Of a DNA stretch of 64,000 nt, positions 11,740-19,977 are shown in pieces (the first letter of the stretch is position 1; each line of letters starts with the position of its first letter). A program made the position numbers and the translations under genes. A model generated the notes under the pieces. That model saw nothing but the letters and a program-made list of their open reading frames with translations, had not been told where the DNA came from and did not search any database. This DNA comes from Prinia subflava (lineage: Eukaryota > Chordata > Aves > Passeriformes > Cisticolidae), in the NCBI RefSeq assembly GCF_021018805.1, contig NW_026960611.1:2294001-2358000 (forward strand), written 5' to 3'.

Positions 11740-12455
11740 CACGGCTCAGCCAGGAACATTGCTGGTCGCTCCGCTGCTGCTGCCGCCCTGAGATCCGCCT
11801 CCTTGCTGCATCACTTGTGCCCTCCTTGTTCTGCCTTCGGCTCCTCTTGCCTTCTCATCTTTCGCACCGCCTCCCGGGTCTGGCAGCTGAGTAACTTCTT
11901 GTTTGTTTTCATTCGGCCGGAGAGGTGCAGGGAGCATTTCCTGCCTTTTCCCTGCACGGACAGCCAGAGACGAACAAAGGGAGGGCTAAAGCGAAGCTGC
12001 ATTCTCACTCTCGAAATGCGTGGAATGCATGGAATCTCTACTGAAGCGTCTGGCTACCTTAGATTTTTCCTGTTGTTCCTTTTTCTTGGAGAGGGAAGCA
12101 GAGGGACAGGGAATCTGTTTTTCTCCGGCTAAAATTACGGTTTTGCTCTTTTCTGTGAATGTTTGCAAGGTATTTATTGCTTTTTTCCAAATTACACTTA
12201 ACTCTGAACGTCTCTTTGCTCTTTTTCCGGGTAAAACTACAACGTCCCATAGCAATCTGCCTTTCTCTTTCTGTCTTGCTTCTCTGCAAAGAGATGCTGG
12301 CCGCTTTCGCTTTTGTTCTTTCTGAATCCATAGGATTACGTGATTTCTATCAGAGTCTTTGATATTTTCGCCTCTTTTTGAGACAATGGACGCTACAAGC
12401 TGCATGGCAGCCAAAAGGTACCGGTCTATAATTGAATCCCTCCGCGTCTGCCGCT
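11740..12455 (-). pseudogene. gag: gag remnant of the non-autonomous ERV
   Basis: A minus-strand frame (12414-11986 and a little upstream) aligns with the start of the betaretrovirus-like gag at 55904. Shared features are a Leu-Ala-Ser-Ile-x-Ser-Lys-Arg-Gly-Glu block and an IWKKxINTLQTF block. A second frame (11937-11746) matches the next part of that gag, including AQVMQQ. A stop and a frame change separate the two, and the reading ends in an A-tract near 11720. The methionine expected at the true start seems to be lost. Confidence 0.75.
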
Positions 12456-12599
12456 CTTACCTTCTCTCTGCTGACAGTAGGTGGTACTGTCGCCTTTTCT
12501 GATCAATCCAATCGACAGACGCTCCCCAGCCTGCCTCGGGAATTCTGGACTGTAGTTCGCAGGCGACACACACACGTCTAAAATCAAGCGAGGACTTCT

Positions 12600-12712
12600 A
12601 GCATTTAAGCTAATTAATTAACAGCATTGAAGCTAAATAATCTACAGCATTGAAGCTAAATTATCCACAGCATTTAAGCTAAATAATCACACAGCATCGA
12701 AGCTTTATATTT
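12600..12712 (-). repeat. 23-bp tandem repeat in the leader
   Basis: About four and a half imperfect copies of a 23-bp unit (AGCATTGAAGCTAAATAATC plus three bases) lie between the PBS and gag. They differ by a few substitutions. The position corresponds to the packaging-signal region of retroviruses, but no function can be read from the sequence. Confidence 0.85.
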
Positions 12713-12731
12713 CATTAAAATCTAGGGCTCT

Positions 12732-12749
12732 GTCCCTGTTCGGGCGCCA
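12732..12749 (-). other. primer binding site, tRNA-Lys3 type
   Basis: On the minus strand, TGGCGCCCGAACAGGGAC lies two bases after the 5' LTR. It is a perfect 18-base complement of the tRNA-Lys3 3' end as known from betaretroviruses and lentiviruses. Confidence 0.9.
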
Positions 12750-12751
12750 CA

Positions 12752-13140
12752 TGACGTGGAACCCTGGAAAGACTGGGGACTAGAATAACGTGCGTCTACA
12801 CCAATATGGTTCTAAGCACGTAATCTGCTTTATTCTGTGAGATGGCCGGTTAAGTACAGAGCGAATAGTTTACAGTAGCAGGTGCATTGTGATAGGCGGT
12901 GAACATACAGAAGTATGTAAGCTATTGCAGTTTAAGGTAGCTACCGTGTCATCCCAGTAACTGTTCTATGTTAGTGACACTACCACCTTAAGACATCCTT
13001 AGTAGTAGATAAGTTTATCTGTCAGTACGTATGCTGAACGTACTGAGGCCTGCTAGACCAGGCCTGAGGCCTGGTCTGAGGCCTAGTTTGAGGCCCAGGT
13101 GTGGATAGCTCTACCTTATGATACAAGCTATCCTCCTACA
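12752..13140 (-). mobile_element. 5' LTR of the non-autonomous ERV
   Basis: 389 bp, identical base for base to 7697-8085 in my reading. The TSD CATAAC follows at 13141-13146. Confidence 0.9.
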
Positions 13141-13212
13141 CATAACCATAAAATTTCTCTTAACATACACATAATATTCATCCCTTAATTGTGAGAGCAA
13201 ATCATCACATTG

Positions 13213-13878
13213 CCCACTGTCTTGGTTTAGGGTAAATTTGGGAGGAAACTTCTGAATAGGGTCTTTCTGGAAAGCAAACTCAAAAGGCCCCTCCCCCCAG
13301 CCGGTCTGGGAAAAGAACTTTTTCGGACAAAAGTGGAAAAAACCTATTTATTTAACAAACAAAATGCCTACAAGCATAAAGAATGAATAATATGAAACAA
13401 TAAAACTCCTCCCTGCTCCGAACAGAGATGGTAAACCTGAGAAAAAATCCTTGCCGCGGGTGGCTCAGCTCACTCAGTTTTTTATCAGTCCCAGTCCCTT
13501 TGAAGGTCCAGGCCCGGTGGGTCACAGGTGAGAGCTTTCTGTGCTCTTCTGGGGTTTTCAGTCTAGAGCAGATTTAAAGAGTCTCAAGAAAATAGAAAAC
13601 AAAACAAAACAGTCTAAGGAACTTCTCTGTCCTAGCTAGCTAAACTAACTAAAAAGCAAAAAAAGATCTCTGTCTCAGCCGCTGGTCTGTGCTTCAGACA
13701 AACACAGTCTGGAGAGGAATGTGCAGGAGTAAGAGCTGTTTTCAAAACAAACTTGGTGCTTCTTCGTTCTTTGCTTTGCTCTCAGAGCCAGTCTTAAAGG
13801 CACAGAACTCAATATACAGCACAAACAGAACAGACGATTGAGGATACAAGCATCATAAAGTCACCCTAGGACACCCAC
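13213..13878 (-). mobile_element. solo LTR-L2, TSD CCCAC
   Basis: 656-bp unit from TGTCTTGGTTTAGGG (13218) to CCTAGGACA (13873), with perfect 5-bp duplications CCCAC on both sides. The TGTCTTGGTTT end is shared with LTR-L3 at 25145, and on the minus strand this is the AAACCAAGACA 3' end. AATAAATAGG on the minus strand supports minus orientation. It is a diverged member of the LTR-L group. Confidence 0.85.
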
Positions 13879-13886
13879 CGATAACA

Positions 13887-14085
13887 GCAATCTTTAGAAG
13901 CAATATTACAGAACTTCCCTACTCCTCCTGTAATACAGATTACCTAATATGTAGCTGACCTGTTATTATCAGGAGAAGCCAAAGTTGAAATTAGGGAGGC
14001 TAATATAAAACTCTCGAATTTTCTTGGGGGAAACTGATTGAGAGTATCAAAAGGGAAATTACAATTTGTGGAGTCAGAGGTGAAG
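13887..14085 (+). pseudogene. pol: ERV-A reverse transcriptase, segment 2 (catalytic box)
   Basis: Reading resumes with the ILQNFPTPPVIQIT region and runs through the active-site box to the KLQFVESEVK region. The catalytic box at 13948-13959 reads Tyr-Val-Ala-Asp, so the first aspartate of YVDD is replaced. The codon just before the Tyr is TAA. Both changes inactivate the enzyme. The segment ends at 14085, where another LTR begins. Confidence 0.85.
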
Positions 14086-15106
14086 TGTTATAAATATGTA
14101 GCAAATCCAATTAGTAAAAATGAATTTTATTAATAATTTACAAAAATAAAATTTGGAAACAAAATTTGCAAAATGAAAAAGCCACAAACAAGGTCAGTGT
14201 CAAGCCCGGGATCGGCACTGGGTGAACCTAGCTACGGCCTCTATTGCACCGTAGCCCCCCTGTTCACAATTTCAGTCCCCGCAGAGTCAGCTTATATACA
14301 GTTTTGGCTGGACAGGGAATTTCTTCATACTTCTTTTGTCCTTTTCTCACTCTTGCTCCATATTCATGAAATTCTGTTCTCACTGCCGGTACGGTTGATT
14401 GGATTTCCAAGAAGAGATGAATACTTGATTCGATTTTGGGGAATCCTGCACTGGGATGCACACCCTGGATGATGGAGTCTAGATCCATATCTGGCAATAA
14501 TTGTCGGTCGTTGGCAAGTCCGTCTTTGGAGTAGGCTTATCTCTTCCCATGGCCACCCTCCTTTCTGTTGTAAATCATGGTCCTTGCCCAAGTTTCCAGC
14601 AAGGGCTTTTTTCAATTCTGAATGCTTGTGGGCCTGACATTGGTCTGAACTTAGGCTTCAGGCTCTGCCAGTGTCTGTGTGAAAGGCAAGCGAGCAACTT
14701 TCTCATGTTAGCCTGAGAAATCTAAAGGAGGAATTCAAACAAACCTTGGGAAGTGAGAAACCATCGACAGGAGGTGTTTTTCCAACATGTTTACTGGAAA
14801 GAAATGTTTACTAAAGGGTGTAGACACTGAATAACCAATCATGTTCTTTGTACCGAACTACTCTATAAAAGTAGAATTTAGAAGAATAAAGTTTGCCATT
14901 TTTACCATCATGGAGAGTCATGTTGTTATTCCTGTGCCATCCGAAAACCATAGCAACAAATGCTTTTTCACTTTTTTCCCAAGCCTGGGTGACTGCCACC
15001 GTATTCCTTCTAAAATGCTCCGAACTTATACCATTGATACATCTTATCACATGAACATGGGTGCTTATACACTCATATTAAATGAACACAAATGACATCA
15101 TATATT
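14086..15106 (-). mobile_element. LTR-F insertion in ERV-A RT, itself split by LTR-E1
   Basis: RT coding stops at 14085 and resumes at 15107. The intervening DNA begins TGTTATAAATATG and ends ATATTACA, so it has TG...CA ends. The flanks (GTGAAG and TTGAGT) give only an imperfect TSD. AATAAAATTCATTTT on the minus strand suggests minus orientation. A complete solo LTR-E1 (14627-14958) lies inside it. Confidence 0.6.
14621..14964 (+). mobile_element. solo LTR-E1, TSD AATGCT
   Basis: 332-bp LTR from TGTGGGCCTGACATT (14627) to AGCAACA (14958), flanked by perfect AATGCT duplications. It contains TATAAAAG (14862) and AATAAAG (14885). Homologues are LTR-E2 at 30981 and LTR-E3 at 38314 (minus). Confidence 0.9.
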
Positions 15107-15262
15107 ACATTGAGTATCTTGGTCACTTAATAAGTAAAGGTAGCCAAAAACCAAATCCTGTGAGGATTGCAGGAATTTTATCCCTTCCTCTCCCTTTTTC
15201 AAAGAAAGAAGTTAGAAAGCCACTTGGATTATTCAGGTCTGTTGGTTTTGACAACCAATGGG
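15107..15262 (+). pseudogene. pol: ERV-A reverse transcriptase, segment 3 (thumb/connection)
   Basis: The frame carries the EYLGHLIS...ILSLPLP...LFRSVG series typical of the gammaretroviral RT thumb and connection region, directly following segment 2 in protein order. Homology is lost near 15262, and no later ERV-A pol, integrase or env is seen beyond this point. Confidence 0.8.
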
Positions 15263-16033
15263 GAAATCAGCTCCAAATAAGCCACCCACCCTTCCCCCCA
15301 GCAAGCAAGGAGGGGATAATAAATGAGAGATGATGAGTTAAAAATAGCAATTTACTAAAAAAGAAACCCACCAAAGAACCTCAAAGTAATGGAATCAAAC
15401 ACACATGACAGAAAAGAAAATAACACAAAAAAAAAGGAAATGGTTTAACCAACAAAAACCAGGTATCACATAAGTCACCCTAGAAAAAAGACAAAATGGC
15501 TGGCTCTTCCCCAAGGCAGCCCACATGGCCCTATTTGAACAAAAACATAATGACTGCCATTTCCCGGGAAGTTCCTCATGGTCCAGGAGAACAAAGACAA
15601 GATGGCTGCAGACTGCTCAGCCCATGTGGTCCACCCATCCATTACAAAAAAATGGGATGGCAGAGGCTTACAGAGTGATTTCAATGGTGATTGGGGGTGC
15701 CAGAGCCGCCTGGGGCAGCTCTGGACAGGCGATGCCAGTCTTCCTGCTCCCTCTTTGCAGCAGCATGTATGTGTGAGGTTGGTCCTGCCACTTCGCTGCC
15801 TCTTCCTGCCACCTGCTGGACTTCCCTCTGCTCAGCTGGACTTGGTGTCAATAGCAGTGTTTCCGGTCACCACTGTGCTGGAGGGGGAGAAACAGTCCCA
15901 TCCGGCAACGAAAACTGCGGTCCTGACCCTAGCAAGTCTGTTAAAAATTACACAAAGTTTAAAACTTTTTTTTTATATAACTTTAGTCAGCTTTGTTCAC
16001 CTTTGCCCAGAGGGAAGGGAATTGAAGTTTTCT
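15263..16033 (+). mobile_element. probable LTR upstream of the ERVL-like provirus
   Basis: The stretch between RT segment 3 and the primer site at 16034 has no coding. Its last 80 bases (a T-run with TATATAA near 15973) fit an LTR end. The left boundary is unclear, and inverted AATAAA-like signals suggest it may be composite. Confidence 0.4.
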
Positions 16034-16051
16034 TGGTGCCTAATGTGGGGC
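16034..16051 (+). other. primer binding site, tRNA-Lys1,2-like (decayed)
   Basis: TGGTGCCTAATGTGGGGC differs from the Lys1,2 site by three C-to-T changes. It lies at the start of the ERVL-like internal region. Confidence 0.55.
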
Positions 16052-16307
16052 CTGAAGGCATTGAGAGGAAAGGATGAAAAAAGAATAACAGTTCCTGGGT
16101 AACCCACTTTTGTGTGCTGAGTATAGAAACCTAGCTTACCCTGGTTTGGTTTGTGCATGGTTGTGACTATTTTTCCCATTTTCACCTCTTTATCTAAACA
16201 TGGGTCCTATGATTAAGGCTACTGTGGCTGTTATCTAGTTCACACAATGGGTCAATAAGGTGAGGAATTAATGGATTTTTAACTTCCTCTGGAAGGTGGG
16301 CACATAG

Positions 16308-16684
16308 ATGCATGGCTGCCACAAACTAAGTGTACGTTTTGGGGGTTTCATTAATAATGGTACCTATTGTGAGGAACTAACACCCAAGGAAGTTTTCTTC
16401 CAACCCTTTGCCCATTTCTTTGGGCCTACCCCAACAGCTTTTAGAAGATTTCCTCTAGATCCTAAGCATGTGTTGCTGATAGGCCTGTTCTTTTTAGAAC
16501 TCAGAGATAAGGTGAAATTGCCTTGGGTAATCACCCTGACATCTGCTCCAGAGACTAGGGATACTGCCCTAGAGCCTGACACTGCCCCACAGCCTGACAC
16601 TGCCCAACAGCTCACCTCGGAAATGAATCATCTGGGTTGGATGGGGGTGATGGAGGAAGATACACCAGGTGATGAGGGAATAGA
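16308..16684 (+). pseudogene. gag: ERVL-like gag, N-terminal part
   Basis: An open frame of about 125 codons runs up to the TgERV-F insertion. It lacks a motif that I can assign with certainty. I take it as gag because it lies between the primer site and the later gag block at 26214-28676, and because the sequence GGGAATA is found at both TgERV-F edges. A short tandem (PDTA-type, three copies near 16565-16605) is visible. Confidence 0.45.
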
Positions 16685-16936
16685 TGTGTGAGGTAGATAA
16701 AGACAGGCGCCCAGAAGATCTCGGATGTCACGGAAAGATAAGGACCCTCCGCCCCCCTCTGACATAGTAAAGCCCCCTTTGACTATTTAACACCATGAGG
16801 TAAAAGAATAAATGCCATTTTGGACCATCCATCGTATCGATGCCAGTGTGTCTGTGGACCGAGTAACTCGGGAGAGGCCGAGTTGCCGTGCTGCTTTGTG
16901 GAACCCAGGTCGCCTGCCTTCTATGGGAAGGCAACA
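16685..16936 (+). mobile_element. 5' LTR of TgERV-F copy 1
   Basis: 252 bp, TGTGTGAGGTAG to AAGGCAACA, with a TATTTAA box (16783) and AATAAATGCC (16808). It is much shorter than, and diverged from, the copy 2 LTR, but both share their first and last 12 or so bases. The primer site that should follow is mostly missing: about 11 bases around 16939 are deleted relative to copy 2. Confidence 0.9.
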
Positions 16937-17051
16937 TTCAACCCGGGAGGAAAAAACCCTCAGGAATCAGGGTTTTCACCTGGACAGAAGCAGCGGCCAG
17001 GGCGGGAAAGAAGACCTGACCCTAGCGGACGGGACGCCGTTGGACCAGTCA

Positions 17052-19639
17052 ATGGAAGCCATGGCGAAGGTCATAAGTTCAATTTATAAACAGTGGGGAA
17101 TTAAGTGCAAGCTCAGGGATTTTCACCTTGCTGTCTCAAGATTATTAGAGCTTGGGGTGATTGAGCGACCAGTAGAAATCCTCCATTCGGAGGTGTGGGG
17201 GAGATGCACGGCAGCACTAGCCGAAAATACAAAATCTTCGGGCAGCTGCAAAAGTCTCAAGGCGTGGGGTAAAGTTGAGCAAGCTTTACGCAAGGCACTT
17301 GAGGAACAGGAGTTCTGGAGTGCCGCACGCGTGTGTTTGCTAGCTATCCCCAAGCTGGGGATAAGAGCCACAACGCAAACAGCGTCTGAACGCGATTTGT
17401 CCGAGGGTGGGGATCCGCGGGAGCCGGGCGCGTTTCCCGGCTCCCTGAGCCTGAGCCCAAACCCCCCAGTGCCCTCAGAAAATCCCCGGGCCCCCCCGCC
17501 GAACCCGTTGGGTCCCCCCTCGCCTGCGGAACCTTCCCAAAAATCCGCGAGTTCCCCATCCGTCTCTTTGCCGCCAGCCAACATTTCGGTGCCCGAGGTG
17601 CGGCAGCACGTACAGTTTTTCTGGGAGGGATTGGCTAGTGAGGCCAGAGATACCGAAAACGCAGCTCGGGAGGACACGCGGGTAGCACCCCCGCCATACG
17701 CTTTTGAAAATGGCACTGGCCGAAGAGAGGGGCGGGGCCTGGATGCCCTCAGCGGGGAAAGCCCGGAGCGGCGGGTGTTTGCTGATGCACATGCGCGGGA
17801 AAAAGACTGGGAAGAAAGAGAAGAGCGCATGCTCAGACGGGAGCCGCGGACTTTTGCTGACTCGTGCGCGCGGCAGGAAGGGAGAGAGAGCATGCTCAAA
17901 GCAGCGCCGCAGCTCTCCGCAGGCACGTACGTGCCGGAGAGCGGTGGGGAGGGAGTGCGAAGTCTAGAGCCGTGTCTTCCCGCTGGCGAGTACGTGCGGG
18001 AGAGCGGCAGAGAGCGCGTGCTCAGTCCGGAGTTGGGGGCTTTCGCTAACGCGCTTACTTGCAGGAGAGCAGCAGAGAATGCATGCTCAGTCTAGAGAGG
18101 CGGGCTTTCGCAAAAGCGCGTGCACGGGAGGGCAGCAGAGAGTGCATGCCCAATCGGGAGCCAGGCTCAATGCTGCTTCCATTTAAGGGAGAGACCTCCC
18201 CCCCCGGGAGGCAGGGCAAGCCCAGGGGGTGGGAGCGGCACCACCCCCGAAGGGAGGGGGTGGGGCCGGAGCCTCACAAAACGGCACGGGAGCCCAGAAG
18301 TGTGCTAGCATTCAGCTTCCAACTCTGAGTCCAGCAGCAGCTCCAGCAGTTCGCGAGAGCTGACGGAAGCTGGCTGGGACTCAGAAACGGAAAGGGAAAA
18401 GCTGATGCAGTTTAAAGCGAAAACAAATAAAGCTTTGAGCCACTCCGAAAAGGGTTCACAATATAAGCCAGCCCAGTTCACTGACTGGGGAAAGATAGAT
18501 AGCTTGTGCTGAGTGGGCTCCTGCAGCCACAGTGCGAGCCTTCCCTGTGAGAGTTACCGGGCCAGAAGGGAACCAGCAGAGAACATAACCCTAAAGATGT
18601 ACAGGCAATTGTTAAAGCAATTTCAGAGAAAGGAATTAATTCAGCCATGGTCTCCACACTTGTGGATGGCTTTTTTGGCAATTATGATTTGCTCCCCTTT
18701 GATATTAAACAAATAGGACGCTCGAGTATGATTGTTTTCAAACAAGAATGGAAAGATAATTGCGCAAACTTACTAGCTCAAGCTTCTAGGGCAGGACAGC
18801 CACTGCACGGCTCCAGCTTGTCCAGGTTGATGAGCAAACATGATGAGATGATAACCCCTCAGCAATGAGACGCGCACCTGCGGGCTGAGGAAGTCAGGGC
18901 CACCACCCAGGCCACTAGGGAAGCCATTCGAGCAGCATCCCGAGTGGTGGCACGGCCATCCCCATGGTCCAGCATAAAACAGGCAGAGAGTGAAAGTTTC
19001 ACACAGTTTGTAGATTGCCTCCAGGCGGCAGTGGACTCCTCTACCCTGACTCCAGCAGCAGTGCAATTCCACCACCAAGGACATTTTGCATTCCTTGCCG
19101 GCCGGAGCCAGCCTGGCGGACATGATTAAACATGTCGTAAAAGAGGAGCACCTGACACCCATCCAAGCAGCCGTTCGCACTCTAACCAGTGCAATGGCAT
19201 GCTTCAAATGTGGCCAGGCAGCCCACATCACAGTGAGTTGTCCCCAGCCAGCACAGCCATCCCCGGCGATGCCCCCGCTCCAAGCCCGTGCAAGAGGGCC
19301 CTGCTGGAACTGTGGGAAGAAAGGGCACCTCGTCAAAGACTGCAGGTCCCAGCCTCAGGGAAATGGGAAAGGGAGGGGGCGTGCGAGCCGCACCCAGCCT
19401 CCTCCCACTGCGAACGCAAGGCGGCCCATCTATGCCAATCCCCAGTGGGGCGGGAAACCTCATACCCCATGCCCCCACAGGGGACAGCCGGTTTTGCACC
19501 CCCGACAGTGACACATTTACAGAATTTCACAACACCGCCAGCGGAGCCTTCGTACCCACCACCGCCGCAAGCCGCGCCTGTGCCACAGGGCCAGCAGGGG
19601 TCGCCCCAGAGCGGGACCCCTGGGTGGCCCTGGCCATGA
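17052..19639 (+). pseudogene. gag: TgERV-F copy 1 gag
   Basis: The start MEAMAK at 17052 was chosen by comparison with copy 2. An upstream open stretch is leader and LTR. An alpharetrovirus-like matrix (about 110 residues) is followed by a proline-rich region, a 21-residue tandem repeat region, capsid and two CCHC knuckles (about 19199 and 19303; the first has Ala at a Gly position). Frame breaks follow near 18095, and capsid stops near 18585, 18708 and 18860. The major homology region (about 18979) has Gly-to-Ala and Arg-to-Cys changes. A short deletion lies near 19055. Gag ends at 19637-19639. Confidence 0.85.
17770..18168 (+). repeat. 63-bp tandem repeat within TgERV-F gag (about six units)
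   Basis: Six degenerate units of 62-72 bp each encode about 21 residues with the pattern Ala-x-Ala-x-Ala-Arg-Glu-x-x-Arg-Glu-x-x-Leu. Copy 2 has about four such units. The region lies between the proline-rich part and capsid. Confidence 0.8.
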
Positions 19640-19977
19640 AAATAGGGAAGGAGCCCCTGATGATTTGGGGAACGTGCCGCCTTTATGGCAGCCGGGACCC
19701 CCACGTCATAGGGCTTCAGTTTTGGGGGGACACAGGATCTGATTGTTCGATCGTCCCACAAGCATATTGGCAATTTAAAGAAGTACCCCCAGTGAATGGA
19801 GTGGGAGGGCAGACCCGGGCGTGGAGAAGCACCCAGTTAGTGGCTATAACACTTCACACGGAAAAAGGACCAGAACAGACAGTGGCAATTTACCCCTACA
19901 TTTTGCAAAATTCCCCACCCTTGATAGGAAGGGGCGTCTTTGCTATGTTAGGAGTCAGGATCACAAATTTATCCTGA
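19440..19977 (+). pseudogene. pro: TgERV-F copy 1 protease
   Basis: A separate frame, -1 relative to gag, contains Trp-Gly-Asp-Thr-Gly-Ser-Asp at 19723-19743 (catalytic DTGS) and Leu-Ile-Gly-Arg near the end, as in retroviral aspartic proteases. It is open to the stop at 19975-19977. Its catalytic motifs look intact, unlike most of this copy. Confidence 0.85.
19965..19971 (+). promoter_or_regulatory. pro/pol -1 frameshift heptamer A AAT TTA
   Basis: In the pro frame the codons read ACA AAT TTA TCC TGA, which gives the X XXY YYZ heptamer AAATTTA one codon before the stop. Slipping back by one base enters the pol frame (ATC CTG AGG). The same heptamer and spacing occur in copy 2. Confidence 0.85.

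Larger units (their letters stand above)
7691..13146 (-). mobile_element. young non-autonomous class II ERV (no pro, pol or env)
   Basis: This is a complete provirus-like unit. Two 389-bp LTRs read identically (7697-8085 and 12752-13140), and the 6-bp TSD CATAAC (7691-7696, 13141-13146) is perfect. It has a Lys-type PBS, a purine tract and a 4.67-kb internal region. Only a broken gag-like start is coding. No protease, RT, integrase or env motif is visible on either strand. Its LTR shares blocks with those at 55203-55568 and 40208-40580. Identical LTRs mean recent integration. With no polymerase it must have been mobilised in trans, or have lost pol before copying. Confidence 0.9.
7220..13891 (-). 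mobile_element. solo LTR split by later insertions, sitting inside ERV-A RT
   Basis: The + strand starts TGTGAGAAATGACC (7225) and ends CGATAACA (13886). The flanks are GCAAG and GCAAT, a 5-bp TSD with one mismatch. RT coding resumes immediately at 13887. The LTR's own sequence is 7225-7696 plus 13147-13217 plus 13879-13886, about 550 bp. It was later hit by the pol-less ERVK (TSD CATAAC) and by solo LTR-L2 (TSD CCCAC). Its 3' end resembles that of LTR-A. Confidence 0.75.

Noticed and set aside
12600..12712. CRISPR-like array
   Set aside because: Repeats are contiguous with no spacers of constant length, lie in a retroviral leader, and the genome is eukaryotic.
16812..17051. In-frame extension of TgERV-F gag into the LTR and leader
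   Set aside because: The extension covers LTR and leader; the MEA(M/I)AK start is shared by both copies and fits the matrix domain start.
17123..17926. 267-codon minus-strand frame opposite TgERV-F copy 1 gag
   Set aside because: Antisense shadow of GC-rich gag. The analogous 335-codon plus-strand frame at 61699-62706 opposite copy 2 gag is the same effect.
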